A DNA stretch of 64,000 nt from QHXN01 sp963785125 (GTDB taxonomy: Bacteria; Acidobacteriota; Blastocatellia; Pyrinomonadales; Pyrinomonadaceae). Shown piece by piece: positions 1 through 6,960 of the stretch. The notes below the pieces were generated by a model. That model was not told where the DNA came from and ran no database searches. It was given only the letters and a program-made list of their open reading frames with translations. The translations under genes were made by a program, and so were the position numbers. The first letter of the stretch is position 1; the number at the start of each line of letters is the position of its first letter. The DNA is taken from the NCBI GenBank assembly GCA_963785125.1, contig CAWATU010000003.1, forward strand, positions 496,001-560,000, read 5' to 3'.

Positions 1-170
1 GCTCCGGCATGGTGCACCCGAACGTTCTGCGCGCGGTCGGCATAGACCCCGAGGAGTTCTCCGGCTTCGCCTTCGGCCTCGGCATCGACCGCATGTGCGG
101 CCTTCTGTACGAGCTGGACGACATCCGTCTCCTCTTCGAGAACGATGTGCGCTTCTTAGAGCAATTTTAG
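1..170 (+). CDS. pheS: Phenylalanyl-tRNA synthetase alpha subunit, 3' end (partial)
   Basis: Only the last 55 codons are in the window, read in the frame starting at base 3 and ending with TAG at 168-170. The peptide contains GFAFGLGIDRM, which is class II aminoacyl-tRNA synthetase motif 3 with its ATP-binding arginine, followed by the usual PheS ending (LYELDDIRLLFENDVRFLEQF-like). PheS forms the catalytic half of the cytoplasmic (alpha-beta)2 enzyme that charges tRNA-Phe. The partner gene pheT follows 86 bp downstream on the same strand, with an inverted-repeat element filling the gap. Confidence 0.95.
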   Translation, partial: SGMVHPNVLRAVGIDPEEFSGFAFGLGIDRMCGLLYELDDIRLLFENDVRFLEQF

Positions 171-172
171 AA

Positions 173-253
173 GTGAATGGTAAATGGTGAATGATGAATG
201 GGCAGTTTCACCTGTCCGGCCACCATTCACCATTTACTATTCACCATTTACCA
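173..253. repeat. Intergenic inverted repeat, GGTGAAT heptamer family
   Basis: The left arm (about 173-201) consists of imperfect tandem copies of GGTGAAT/GGTAAAT; the right arm (about 222-253) is its imperfect reverse complement. The element starts 2 nt after the pheS stop and ends 3 nt before the pheT ATG, so it fills the whole intergenic space and leaves no Shine-Dalgarno sequence. The same unit recurs at 4005-4081. Frames through the right arm extend pheT upstream artificially. Confidence 0.85.
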
Positions 254-256
254 GCT

Positions 257-2368
257 ATGGACATCAGCTACAACTGGCTTCGTGAACTGACCGACGTAGG
301 GCTCCCGCCGCGTGAGCTGGCGGAGCGTCTGACGATGGCGGGGCTCGCGGTGGACTCTGTGAAGGAGTCGGGCGACGACTCGGTGCTTGAGTTCGACCTG
401 ACCTCGAACCGGCCGGACTGCCTGTCGCACCTCGGCATCGCGCGCGAGGCCGCGGCGCTCGCCGACACGACCGTTAAACTCCCCGACCTGATTGCCAAGA
501 ATGTCGGCGGGCGTGCCGAGCAGTTCACGGCGGTCGAGATCGAAGACCCTGACTTATGCCCGCGCTACGCTGCGCGCGTGGTGCGCGGGGTGAAGATCGC
601 GCCGTCGCCGGAGTGGCTCGTCAAGCGCTTGCAGGCCATCGGGCAGCGGCCCATCAACAACGTCGCCGACATCACCAACTTCGTGATGCACGAGATGGGT
701 CAGCCCCTGCATGCTTTCGACCTCGCGACGTTGGCCGAGTTCCGCATCGTCGTCCGGCGCGCGCGCGCGGGCGAGAAGCTGAAGACGCTGGACGGCGTCG
801 AGCGCGAGCTGGACGAGCGGACACTCGTCATCGCCGACGCCGTGCGCGCCGTGGCCGTCGCGGGCGTGATGGGCGGCGAGGAGACGGAGATTTCCGAACG
901 GACGGTGGACGTGCTCGTCGAGAGCGCCTACTTCGACCCGCAGTCGGTGCGCCGCACGTCGAAGCTCCTGGGCTTACAGACCGAGGCTTCGTACCGCTTC
1001 GAGCGGGGCGTGGACTATGAGGGCGTGAGGCGTGCGCAGGATCGCTGCGTCGCGCTCATCTGCGAGCTGGCCGGCGGCACCGCGACCGAGGACGCGGTTG
1101 ACGTTTACCCGACGCGCATCACGCCGCCGACCGTCCGTCTGCGCCCGCGCCGCGTCGAAGAGCTGACGAGCCTGAGCGTCCCCGCGGAAGAGAGCCTGCG
1201 CATACTCCGTTCGCTCGGCTTCGAGCCGGCCGCGGGTGAGACCGAGGGCGATGAACTCTCCTTCGGCGTGCCGACGTGGCGCACCGACGTGAAGATTGAG
1301 GAAGACCTTGTCGAAGAGGTCGCGCGCGTCTACGGGTATGACAAGATCGGCGAGGCCCTGCCGCCGTCGCCTGTGACGGGCGAGTATCTTGTCGGCGACC
1401 GCCGGCGCCGTGCGGCGCGGCAGGTGCTCACCGCCGTGGGCTTCAACGAGGCCGTCAGCATCAGCTTCATCGAAGAGTCGGCGGGCGTCACGGAGTCGGG
1501 CGAGAGCATGTTCGAGCCCGTGTCCGGTCTTCAGCAGGTCGAGGGCGAGGGCGCGTTCGTCACTCTGTCGAACCCCATCATCGAGGGCGCGCGCCTGATG
1601 CGCCCCAGCCTGCTCCCGGGGCTGCTCGAAGCCACGCGCCACAACTTCAACCACGGCACGCGTGACGTGCGCCTCTTCGAGACGGGACGCGTCTTCGCCG
1701 CGAGCAGCGGGCCGGGCGCGGACGGCGAATCGAGGCCGAATGAGATCGAGGCGTTCGCGCTGCTCATCACCGGCGAGGCGCTGGAGGAGGGAAGGGCGGC
1801 GGGACGCGCGGCCGACTTCTTCGACCTGAAGGGCGCGCTCGAAGCCGCGGCGGACGCGATGCGCGTCGGCGAGCTTGAGCTTGTGCCCGACTCCGTCCGA
1901 CATCTGCGCGAGGGGCAGTCGGCGCGCGTCAAGCTCGGCGTTAGGGAGATCGGCAATGCCGGTCGCCTCTCCGAAGAGCTGGTCGCGCGTTACAAGTTTC
2001 GCCAGCCGGTCTACGTCGCGGAGGTGAGTCTGACGGCGCTGCTCGCGACGGGCGAGCGCCCGGCGCGCTACACGCCGCTGCCACGCTTCCCCGGCGTCGC
2101 GCGCGACGTGTCGCTCGTCGCCGAACGGCGCGTCGCCTTCGGCGAGATGCGCCGCGCGGTGCTCGCGCTCGGGATTGAAGAGTGCCGCGACGTCGCGCTC
2201 GTAGACGTGTACGAGGGCGCGAACATGCCGGAAGGCAAGCGCTCGCTGACGCTGCGCGTCGAGTATCGCGCCGACGACCGAACGCTCCGCGACGAGGAGG
2301 TGGACGCCATGCACGCGCGCGTCGTCGCCGCCCTCGAAGGTGAGTTCGGCGCTCAGCTCAGAGGATAG
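257..2368 (+). CDS. pheT: Phenylalanyl-tRNA synthetase beta subunit, short form
   Basis: This 703-residue protein is the editing and tRNA-recognition subunit of PheRS. It starts as a normal PheT (MDISYNWLRELTDVG, then LTMAGLAVDSV) but passes directly to LTSNRPDCLSHLGIAREAAAL by about residue 55. The roughly 110-residue EMAP/OB-fold tRNA-binding domain normally inserted there is therefore absent. B3/B4 editing, B5 and the C-terminal ferredoxin-fold anticodon-binding domain (RFPGVARDVSLV near residue 615) are present, and the length fits loss of that one domain. The ATG at 257 is chosen because upstream in-frame codons lie inside the inverted repeat. The stop codon overlaps the next repeat element by one base. 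Presumably co-transcribed with pheS. Confidence 0.93.
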   Translation: MDISYNWLRELTDVGLPPRELAERLTMAGLAVDSVKESGDDSVLEFDLTSNRPDCLSHLGIAREAAALADTTVKLPDLIAKNVGGRAEQFTAVEIEDPDLCPRYAARVVRGVKIAPSPEWLVKRLQAIGQRPINNVADITNFVMHEMGQPLHAFDLATLAEFRIVVRRARAGEKLKTLDGVERELDERTLVIADAVRAVAVAGVMGGEETEISERTVDVLVESAYFDPQSVRRTSKLLGLQTEASYRFERGVDYEGVRRAQDRCVALICELAGGTATEDAVDVYPTRITPPTVRLRPRRVEELTSLSVPAEESLRILRSLGFEPAAGETEGDELSFGVPTWRTDVKIEEDLVEEVARVYGYDKIGEALPPSPVTGEYLVGDRRRRAARQVLTAVGFNEAVSISFIEESAGVTESGESMFEPVSGLQQVEGEGAFVTLSNPIIEGARLMRPSLLPGLLEATRHNFNHGTRDVRLFETGRVFAASSGPGADGESRPNEIEAFALLITGEALEEGRAAGRAADFFDLKGALEAAADAMRVGELELVPDSVRHLREGQSARVKLGVREIGNAGRLSEELVARYKFRQPVYVAEVSLTALLATGERPARYTPLPRFPGVARDVSLVAERRVAFGEMRRAVLALGIEECRDVALVDVYEGANMPEGKRSLTLRVEYRADDRTLRDEEVDAMHARVVAALEGEFGAQLRG

Positions 2369-2448
2369 ATGTTGGATGTCATTGGATGTCAGATGCCGGA
2401 TGTTGGAAATTTTGCGGGACTAACATCCGGCATCTGACATCCAACATC
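2368..2448. repeat. Intergenic inverted repeat, GATGTCA heptamer family
   Basis: Left arm units are GATGTTG, GATGTCA, GATGTCA, GATGCCG, GATGTTG; the right arm (2422-2448) is a near-perfect reverse complement of the inner 27 bases. The element starts on the last base of the pheT stop codon. It could form a long hairpin and is followed by a T-rich run, so it may terminate pheST transcription. Confidence 0.85.
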
Positions 2449-2454
2449 TTTTTC

Positions 2455-2483
2455 TTGCGCTCTCGCGCGACCCGGCGCATAAT
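2455..2483 (+). promoter_or_regulatory. Candidate sigma70 promoter for the zapB-like/zapA genes
   Basis: TTGCGC at 2455-2460 and CATAAT at 2478-2483 are separated by 17 bp, about 40 bp upstream of the coiled-coil gene. The position just after the pheT repeat hairpin supports a new transcription unit. Assigned by eye only. Confidence 0.5.
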
Positions 2484-2524
2484 CGCTCGGCAGTCACGAG
2501 GCCGCAGCCGCACGGAGAAGGAAG

Positions 2525-2806
2525 ATGGTCGGATTGACCGGACTTGAAAAGTTCTCTCACCTCGAAGACAAAATTTACCGCACCATCGAGCTGACCAAGA
2601 CGCTCCGTCAGGAGAAGGAGGGGCTGGAGCGCGAGCTGGCCTCGGTGCGCCGCGAGCTGGGCGCGCTCCTGGACGAGAAGGACAGGCTCGAAACACAGGT
2701 CGAGCGCCTGCTCTCGGAGCGCGACACCATCCGCACGAAGGTCGAGGCGATGCTCGACGCCATCGCGGTGCTCGACCCCGAGGCCGTCGAGGTCATGCGC
2801 AGGTAG
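2525..2806 (+). CDS. Small coiled-coil protein, ZapB-like
   Basis: This 93-residue acidic protein is almost entirely heptad-patterned helix. Residues 15-80 have the leucine/glutamate/arginine pattern of a parallel coiled coil (LRQEKEGLERELASVRRELGA region), and no enzymatic motif is visible. It sits 17 bp upstream of zapA on the same strand. That context and the size suggest a ZapB-like division factor that would work with ZapA at the FtsZ ring. The GAAGGAAG purine run just before the ATG is a plausible ribosome-binding site. Other short coiled-coil proteins cannot be excluded, so no symbol is given. Confidence 0.7.
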   Translation: MVGLTGLEKFSHLEDKIYRTIELTKTLRQEKEGLERELASVRRELGALLDEKDRLETQVERLLSERDTIRTKVEAMLDAIAVLDPEAVEVMRR

Positions 2807-2823
2807 CCCCAGGATTCTAAGGC

Positions 2824-3177
2824 ATGAGCGCCATCAAGAACCCGGCGGAAGGCACGCCGACCATCCGGGTCGAAATCTACAACCAGACCTACAACATCCG
2901 CTCCGACGGCGACAGCGAGTACGTCATCGGGCTGGCGGAGTTCGTTGACCGGCGCATGCGCGAAATCTCCTCGGGCACGCTCACGGTCGATTCGCTCAAG
3001 GTCGCCATCCTCGCCGCGCTCCACATCGCCGACGAGCTGCACCGCCTCAAGCGCCTGCACGAACAGACCGACCAGCAACTCGCCGCCCGCAGCGCCGAGT
3101 GCGCCGAGATGCTCGACCGCGTCCTCAAGACCCGCCACATCGCCGACCAGGCCGCCCCCTCCATCACAATCTCCTAA
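2824..3177 (+). CDS. zapA: Cell division protein ZapA
   Basis: This 117-residue protein has the ZapA layout: an N-terminal beta-rich head (VEIYNQTYNIRSDGDSEYV, residues 16-34), the VDRRMREIS segment, then a long C-terminal helix (HIADELHRLKRLHEQTDQQL, about residues 65-85) that forms the tetrameric coiled coil. ZapA binds FtsZ in the cytoplasm and promotes protofilament bundling. It follows the coiled-coil gene closely, and zapA next to a 6S RNA gene is a conserved bacterial arrangement that is reproduced here about 600 bp downstream. Confidence 0.9.
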   Translation: MSAIKNPAEGTPTIRVEIYNQTYNIRSDGDSEYVIGLAEFVDRRMREISSGTLTVDSLKVAILAALHIADELHRLKRLHEQTDQQLAARSAECAEMLDRVLKTRHIADQAAPSITIS

Positions 3178-3240
3178 CCCGCGCTGCGACGAACCGCACG
3201 CTACGGCTCTTCGTATGAGAGTCGGAGGGCGAATCCTTTA

Positions 3241-3696
3241 ATGACTTACAACTCGAAGAAGGACTGGTGGCTCTTCGGACTCGTCTGGGGGCTGATAGTC
3301 GGGCTGCTCGTTGTCGGTCTCCTGCTCGTGCTCGCGCCATTCGGAAACGACGCGCTCGGTTGGGAGTTAGTCCGCACCGGCCTCGGCGCACTGCTGGCCG
3401 TGCTGCTGACGACCTACCCGCTCGATTACGAAATCACGCGGACGGAGTTGGTCACGCGCTGCGGTCTCATGCGCTGGCGCGTGCCGCTCGCAGACATACA
3501 GGAGGTGGCGCCGACGCGCAGCGCCGCGAGCGCGCCCGCCTGGTCGCTTGACCGCCTGCGGGTCGAGTACCTGAAGGGCGGCCGTTCGCGCGCGCTCCTC
3601 GTCTCGCCGTCGGACAAATGGGCCTTCATGCGCGACCTCGCGGACGCCGCGCCGGGGCTTGAACTGAGGGGCAACCGCGTCGTGCGTAACATTTAA
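3241..3696 (+). CDS. Membrane protein with bacterial PH-like domain
   Basis: A 151-residue protein with two hydrophobic segments near the N-terminus (about residues 11-33 and 44-58) followed by a soluble beta-rich part: YEITRTELVTRCGLMRWRVPLADIQEVAPTR. That pattern of a Y.I....L..R.G....V....I..V motif is typical of YyaB/DUF1200-type bacterial PH-like domains. The function of these small membrane proteins is not known. It lies between zapA and the 6S RNA gene on the same strand, 63 bp after zapA, and may be co-transcribed with it. Confidence 0.7.
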   Translation: MTYNSKKDWWLFGLVWGLIVGLLVVGLLLVLAPFGNDALGWELVRTGLGALLAVLLTTYPLDYEITRTELVTRCGLMRWRVPLADIQEVAPTRSAASAPAWSLDRLRVEYLKGGRSRALLVSPSDKWAFMRDLADAAPGLELRGNRVVRNI

Positions 3697-3765
3697 AGGC
3701 GGGGCCCTTGTCAAGCACCGAGGGCCTACTTCGGGGCTCACATTTTCTGCCACGGCCGCGCACGC

Positions 3766-3776
3766 TGTGCTAGTAT
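3766..3776 (+). promoter_or_regulatory. Extended -10 promoter of the 6S RNA gene
   Basis: TGTGC at 3766-3770 directly precedes TAGTAT at 3771-3776, giving an extended -10 (TGn) element. No good -35 box is seen. The identical 11-mer recurs at 36636-36646 upstream of the receiver-domain gene. Transcription would begin near 3782, matching the 5' end expected from folding of the RNA. Confidence 0.6.
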
Positions 3777-3781
3777 CTCCG

Positions 3782-4002
3782 CAGGCTGAGGGTGTCGGTT
3801 CTGCGCGGCCCGCCACCGATTTACAATGGTTGAGCCTATGTCGTGAATACGGGAGACCGATGCCATCGCCAGTGCGATCCCTCAACGTAGGGATACGCCA
3901 GAGGCGACGGCTTCGACCGCAAGGTCAAGGTCACCCACCTGTCAACGCAGGTTCAATTACGACTTCGGAGCGGCCGTCGCGGTTCGCCCCCGGCCCTTTT
4001 TT
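3782..4002 (+). ncRNA. ssrS: 6S RNA
   Basis: 6S RNA is a rod-shaped small RNA that mimics an open promoter and sequesters housekeeping RNA polymerase. The 5' segment 3785-3795 (GGCTGAGGGTG) pairs with 3984-3996 (CGCCCCCGGCC), closing the rod with one mismatch and two G-U pairs. Further pairing follows between TGCGCGGCC-like and GCGGCCGTCGCGG-like segments. A GAGCC after the first long strand and a CACC...CAGGTTCAA hairpin on the return strand resemble the E. coli RNA. A T run at 3997-4002 follows the closing stem like an intrinsic terminator. There is no plausible ORF, an extended -10 promoter lies just upstream, and zapA is nearby, which is the classic context. Exact ends are estimates. Confidence 0.72.
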
Positions 4003-4004
4003 CT

Positions 4005-4081
4005 AGTCAATGGTGAATGGTCAATGGTGAATGGTGAAGGCGCTTTCCCTTCCATTCACCATCGACCATTCACCATTGACT
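4005..4081. repeat. Intergenic inverted repeat, GGTGAAT heptamer family
   Basis: Arms 4005-4034 and 4052-4081 match as reverse complements at 29 of 30 positions, with a 17-nt loop. Each arm is a tandem array of TGGTGAA-like heptamers. The element starts 3 nt after the 6S terminator and ends 11 nt before the ymdB start. Same unit as 173-253. Confidence 0.9.
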
Positions 4082-4092
4082 GCTTTTAGCCT

Positions 4093-4879
4093 ATGAGAGT
4101 CCTGTTGATTGGAGACGTGGTGGCGCAACCCGGGCGGGTGGCGGTGCTGGAGCGTATCCAGGACTTGCGCGAGCAGTACGCCGTAGACCTCGCCGTGATG
4201 AACGCCGAGAACGTCTCGGGCGGCTTCTCCGTCACCCCGCAGCACGCCGAACAGCTCTTCGCCGCCGGCATCGACGTGATGACCTCCGGCAATCACATCT
4301 TCGACAAGCGCGAGGCCGCCGCCTATATCACGCGCCAGCCGCGCCTGCTGCGCCCCGCCAACTACCCCGAGAGCACGCCCGGCTCCGGCCTCTGGGTGGG
4401 CGAGGTGCGCGGCACGCCCGTGGCGGTCATCAACCTGATGGGGCGCGTCTACATGCCGCCGACGCTCGACAGTCCCTTCGCCGCCGCCGACGAACTGCTC
4501 TCAAGTCTGGACTCGGAAAGTGAAGGTGCGGCTCGTGGACATGCACGCCGAGGCGACCTCCGAGAAGGTCGCGATAGCCTGGCACCTGAACGGGCGCGTC
4601 TCGGCCGTGGTCGGCACCCACACGCACGTCCAGACCGCCGACGAGCGGATACTGCCCGGCGGCACGGCCTTCATCACAGACCTCGGGATGACGGGCAGCT
4701 ACTCTGGCTGCATCGGGATGGAGCGCGAGGGCGCGCTCGCACGCTTCCTCAACCCCGCCGCCCCGCGCGCCGAACACTCCAAAGGCGACGTGCGCATCTG
4801 CGCCGTCCTCATCGACGTTGAAGATGCCACCGGCCTCGCACGCGAAATCTCCCGCATCTCCCTGCCGCACGAATCGTGA
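4093..4879 (+). pseudogene. ymdB: YmdB-family metallophosphoesterase, single-base frameshift
   Basis: The YmdB/TIGR00282 family hydrolyses 2',3'-cyclic nucleotides through a di-metal centre and is often encoded beside RNase Y. The first frame (4093 to about 4515) carries MRVLLIGDVV, MNAENVSGG and TSGNHIFDKRE. The second frame (from about 4517 to 4879) carries KVRLVDMHAEATSEK, GTHTHVQTADE and TDLGMTGSYSG. Skipping one G at 4515-4516 (in TCGGAAA) joins them as ...LDS-KVKVRLVDMHAE... and restores a 261-residue protein of normal family length with all metal-binding motifs. As sequenced, the gene is truncated. Either a recent frameshift or a one-base sequencing/assembly error explains it. RNase Y is not adjacent here. 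Confidence 0.85.
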
Positions 4880-4883
4880 GGAA

Positions 4884-5017
4884 CAGTAGGCAGGTGGCAG
4901 TAGGCAGTTAAGAAAAGACAAGCTGACTTAAAACGTCGGAGGCCGCGAGTTGTTCACCCGCGGCCTCCGAATGTTTTAGTCGCCTTTGTCTTTGTTCTAA
5001 CTGCCTACTGCCTACTT
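4884..5017. repeat. Composite intergenic inverted repeat, CAGTAGG heptamer family
   Basis: Outer arms are tandem CAGTAGG/CAGGTGG units (4884-4910) and their reverse complement (about 4998-5017), extended by AAGACAA/TTGTCTT pairing. Nested inside is a perfect 11-bp GC hairpin at 4937-4969. It lies between the convergent genes ymdB and ybgC, and the ybgC stop codon lies inside the right arm. A second copy of the same composite design is at 42874-43029. Confidence 0.85.
4937..4969. terminator. Bidirectional terminator-like hairpin in composite repeat
   Basis: CGGAGGCCGCG (4937-4947) pairs perfectly with CGCGGCCTCCG (4959-4969) across an 11-nt loop. It is flanked by AAAA on the left and a T-rich stretch on the right (ATGTTTTAG), so it could act in both directions between the two convergent genes. 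Confidence 0.7.
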
Positions 5018-5486
5018 ATTCCCCGTCAGGCGACGCGGCGAGCGGCGGGGAACTGAGGGCGAGGCGGTAGCTCTCGGGCAGCGAGATGACCCGGTTGTTG
5101 AAGTCGGTGACGACGTGGCCGGTCTCGCCCTCGGCGATGATGCGGCCGTCGGCGGCGTTGACGATCTCGTAGCCGAAGCGGACGGAGCGGCGGCGCAGTT
5201 CGGTGATGTGCGTGCGCACGATCAGCTCGTCGTCGTAGCGTGCGGGCGCCTTGTAGCGGCAGTAGCTCTCGGCGACGACGAGGAAGGCGCGGTCGTTCTC
5301 CTCCATGTCCTTGTAGGCGAAGCCGCGCGCACGGCAGAACTCGGTGCGCCCGATCTCGAACCAGACGAGATAGTTGGCGTGGTACACTACGCCCATCCGA
5401 TCCGTCTCTGCGTAGCGGACGCGGATGGTCGTCTCGTGCCAGTCTTCGAAGAGGGCGTCTGCCTCGATGGGTTGCATCATCGTCAA
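5016..5486 (-). CDS. ybgC: YbgC-type acyl-CoA thioesterase (hotdog fold)
   Basis: This 156-residue cytoplasmic protein carries the 4-hydroxybenzoyl-CoA thioesterase/YbgC signature RYAETDRMGVVYHANYLVWFE (residues 24-44), including the catalytic aspartate of TDRMG and the VYHANYLVWFE helix. The rest follows the single hotdog domain (GFAYKDMEEND, FLVVAESYCRYKAPARYDDELIVRT). Members hydrolyse short acyl-CoAs, and in many bacteria ybgC accompanies tol-pal, which is not seen here. It is transcribed divergently from the metalloprotease-like gene (51 bp between starts) and converges on ymdB. Confidence 0.88.
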   Translation of the reverse strand: MTMMQPIEADALFEDWHETTIRVRYAETDRMGVVYHANYLVWFEIGRTEFCRARGFAYKDMEENDRAFLVVAESYCRYKAPARYDDELIVRTHITELRRRSVRFGYEIVNAADGRIIAEGETGHVVTDFNNRVISLPESYRLALSSPPLAASPDGE

Positions 5487-5537
5487 GGGTTGCGAGAGCC
5501 TTCCGGTTCAGCGGACTATAAAAGCGAAGGGTTCGTG

Positions 5538-6836
5538 ATGTCAAAGAGACTCAGGGCGGGGAAGTGGGGCGCACTGACGATTTCGGTGGCGTGCGTGTGC
5601 GCGCTGGCCGCCGGCGCGGGGGCGGCGGGGCAGAAGGCCAAGCCCGCCGCCGTCAACCCGAAGACCGCCGCCGTGCGCGAGGCAACCGCCGAGGTGCTGC
5701 GCGAGACGAGCGAGCTGCGCAAACTCCCCGTGCTCCGGCAGGTGCGCAGCGGCGCACAGTCGCGCGCAGAGATCGAGCAGATGCTCGTCCGCAACCTCAA
5801 CGAGAGCGCGACACCCGACGAGACCTCGGCCACCGAGACGATGATGAAGAAGTTCGGGCTCGCGCCCGCCGACTTCCAACTCCGCCCCTTCCTCGTCGCG
5901 CTGCTCACCGAGCAGGTCGCGGGCTACTACGACCCGAAGTCGCAGGAGTTCTACCTCGCCGACTGGATCGACCTCGACGGCCAGCGCCCCGTGATGGCGC
6001 ACGAGCTAACGCACGCACTGCAAGACCAGCACTTCAACCTCCGCCGCTTTGAGGACTGGCCGAAGCACGACTCCGACGCCGAGATGGCCGCGCACGCGCT
6101 CGTCGAGGGCGACGCCTCGTACCTGATGATGCAGTACGTGGCGCGCGACCCGGCGCGGCAACTCGCCTTCTTCAAGTCGATGATGTCGGGCGGCTCGGGT
6201 GCCAGCGAGCAGATCGAGAAGGCGCCGCGCGTCCTGCGCGAGCAGATGCTCTTTCCATACCTGCAAGGGATGATGTGGGTCGCGCAGGTCTACAAGCAGG
6301 GCGGTTGGGAGGCGGTCTCGGCCGCCTACAAGAACCTGCCGAAGTCCTCCGAACAGGTCATGCACCAGGAGAAGTACGTGGCGAACGAGGCGCCGCAGAA
6401 GGTCGCAGTGCGCGACGTGTCGTCCACGCTCGGGCGCGGCTGGCGGATGGCCGACAACGACGTGTTCGGCGAGTGGGGCTGCTACATCCTGCTCGACGAG
6501 TTTCTGCAAACGACCGACGCGTCGAAGCGCGCGGCTGCCGGTTGGGGCGGCGACCGTTACGCACTCTTCGTCGGGCCGCGGAGGTCGTCGGACGTGGTCG
6601 TCGCGCTCAAGACCGTGTGGGATACGGAGGCGGACGCGCGCGAGTTCTTTGACGCCTACGTGCGGCGCACGACGAAGCGTTACGGCGTCGAGCCGGCGGA
6701 GGTCGCGCCCGCGAACCGGCAGGTCTGGAGGACGAAGGAGGGCGCGGTCGTCGTCGAGCGGCAGGGCAGCGCGGTCGTCGTCCTCGAAGGCGCCCCGGAC
6801 GGCGTTGACGCGAAGGTGCTCGCCAGGAGTTTGTGA
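5538..6836 (+). CDS. Secreted HELTH metalloprotease-like protein
   Basis: A 432-residue protein with a Sec signal peptide (hydrophobic about residues 11-30, ending AGAGAAGQ). Residues 155-159 are HELTH, followed by ALQDQHF. This is a zincin HExxH motif in the style of a gluzincin, and a plausible third ligand lies in EMAAHALVEGDASYL roughly 30 residues later. The upstream segment EQVAGYYDPKSQEFYLAD and downstream GWGGDRYALFVGP are typical of an uncharacterised acidobacterial/chloroflexal secreted family that I recognise only by this pattern. The ATG at 5538 is chosen because it begins the signal peptide; the frame is open further upstream only as antisense to ybgC. Substrate unknown. Confidence 0.75.
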   Translation: MSKRLRAGKWGALTISVACVCALAAGAGAAGQKAKPAAVNPKTAAVREATAEVLRETSELRKLPVLRQVRSGAQSRAEIEQMLVRNLNESATPDETSATETMMKKFGLAPADFQLRPFLVALLTEQVAGYYDPKSQEFYLADWIDLDGQRPVMAHELTHALQDQHFNLRRFEDWPKHDSDAEMAAHALVEGDASYLMMQYVARDPARQLAFFKSMMSGGSGASEQIEKAPRVLREQMLFPYLQGMMWVAQVYKQGGWEAVSAAYKNLPKSSEQVMHQEKYVANEAPQKVAVRDVSSTLGRGWRMADNDVFGEWGCYILLDEFLQTTDASKRAAAGWGGDRYALFVGPRRSSDVVVALKTVWDTEADAREFFDAYVRRTTKRYGVEPAEVAPANRQVWRTKEGAVVVERQGSAVVVLEGAPDGVDAKVLARSL

Positions 6837-6837
6837 A

Positions 6838-6957
6838 GAGCAGTAGGCAGATGGCAGTCGGCAGTCGCTCCGCGTTTCGGACGTTGAAGGATTGAGCCAG
6901 AACTCCCGGCAGCGGCGCTTTCAACTGCCTACTGCCATCTGCCTGCTGCCTGCTTTT
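6838..6957. repeat. Intergenic inverted repeat, CAGTAGG heptamer family
   Basis: Left arm 6838-6866 (CAGTAGG, CAGATGG, CAGTCGG, CAGT units) and right arm about 6927-6957 (ACTGCCTACTGCCATCTGCC... units) are imperfect reverse complements around a roughly 60-nt centre. The element starts 2 nt after the metalloprotease-like stop and ends 3 nt before the pabB ATG, leaving no Shine-Dalgarno sequence. Confidence 0.82.
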
Positions 6958-6960
6958 CTT

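Noticed and set aside
974..2314. 446-codon open frame antisense to pheT
   Set aside because: Composition is Arg/Ala/Asp-rich shadow typical of GC-rich DNA; pheT is well supported on the other strand.
3782..4002. SRP RNA or tmRNA as alternative for the small RNA gene
   Set aside because: The SRP domain IV consensus (GGAAGGAAGCAGCC-like) and a tRNA-like end with tag frame are both missing; pairing and zapA context fit 6S RNA.
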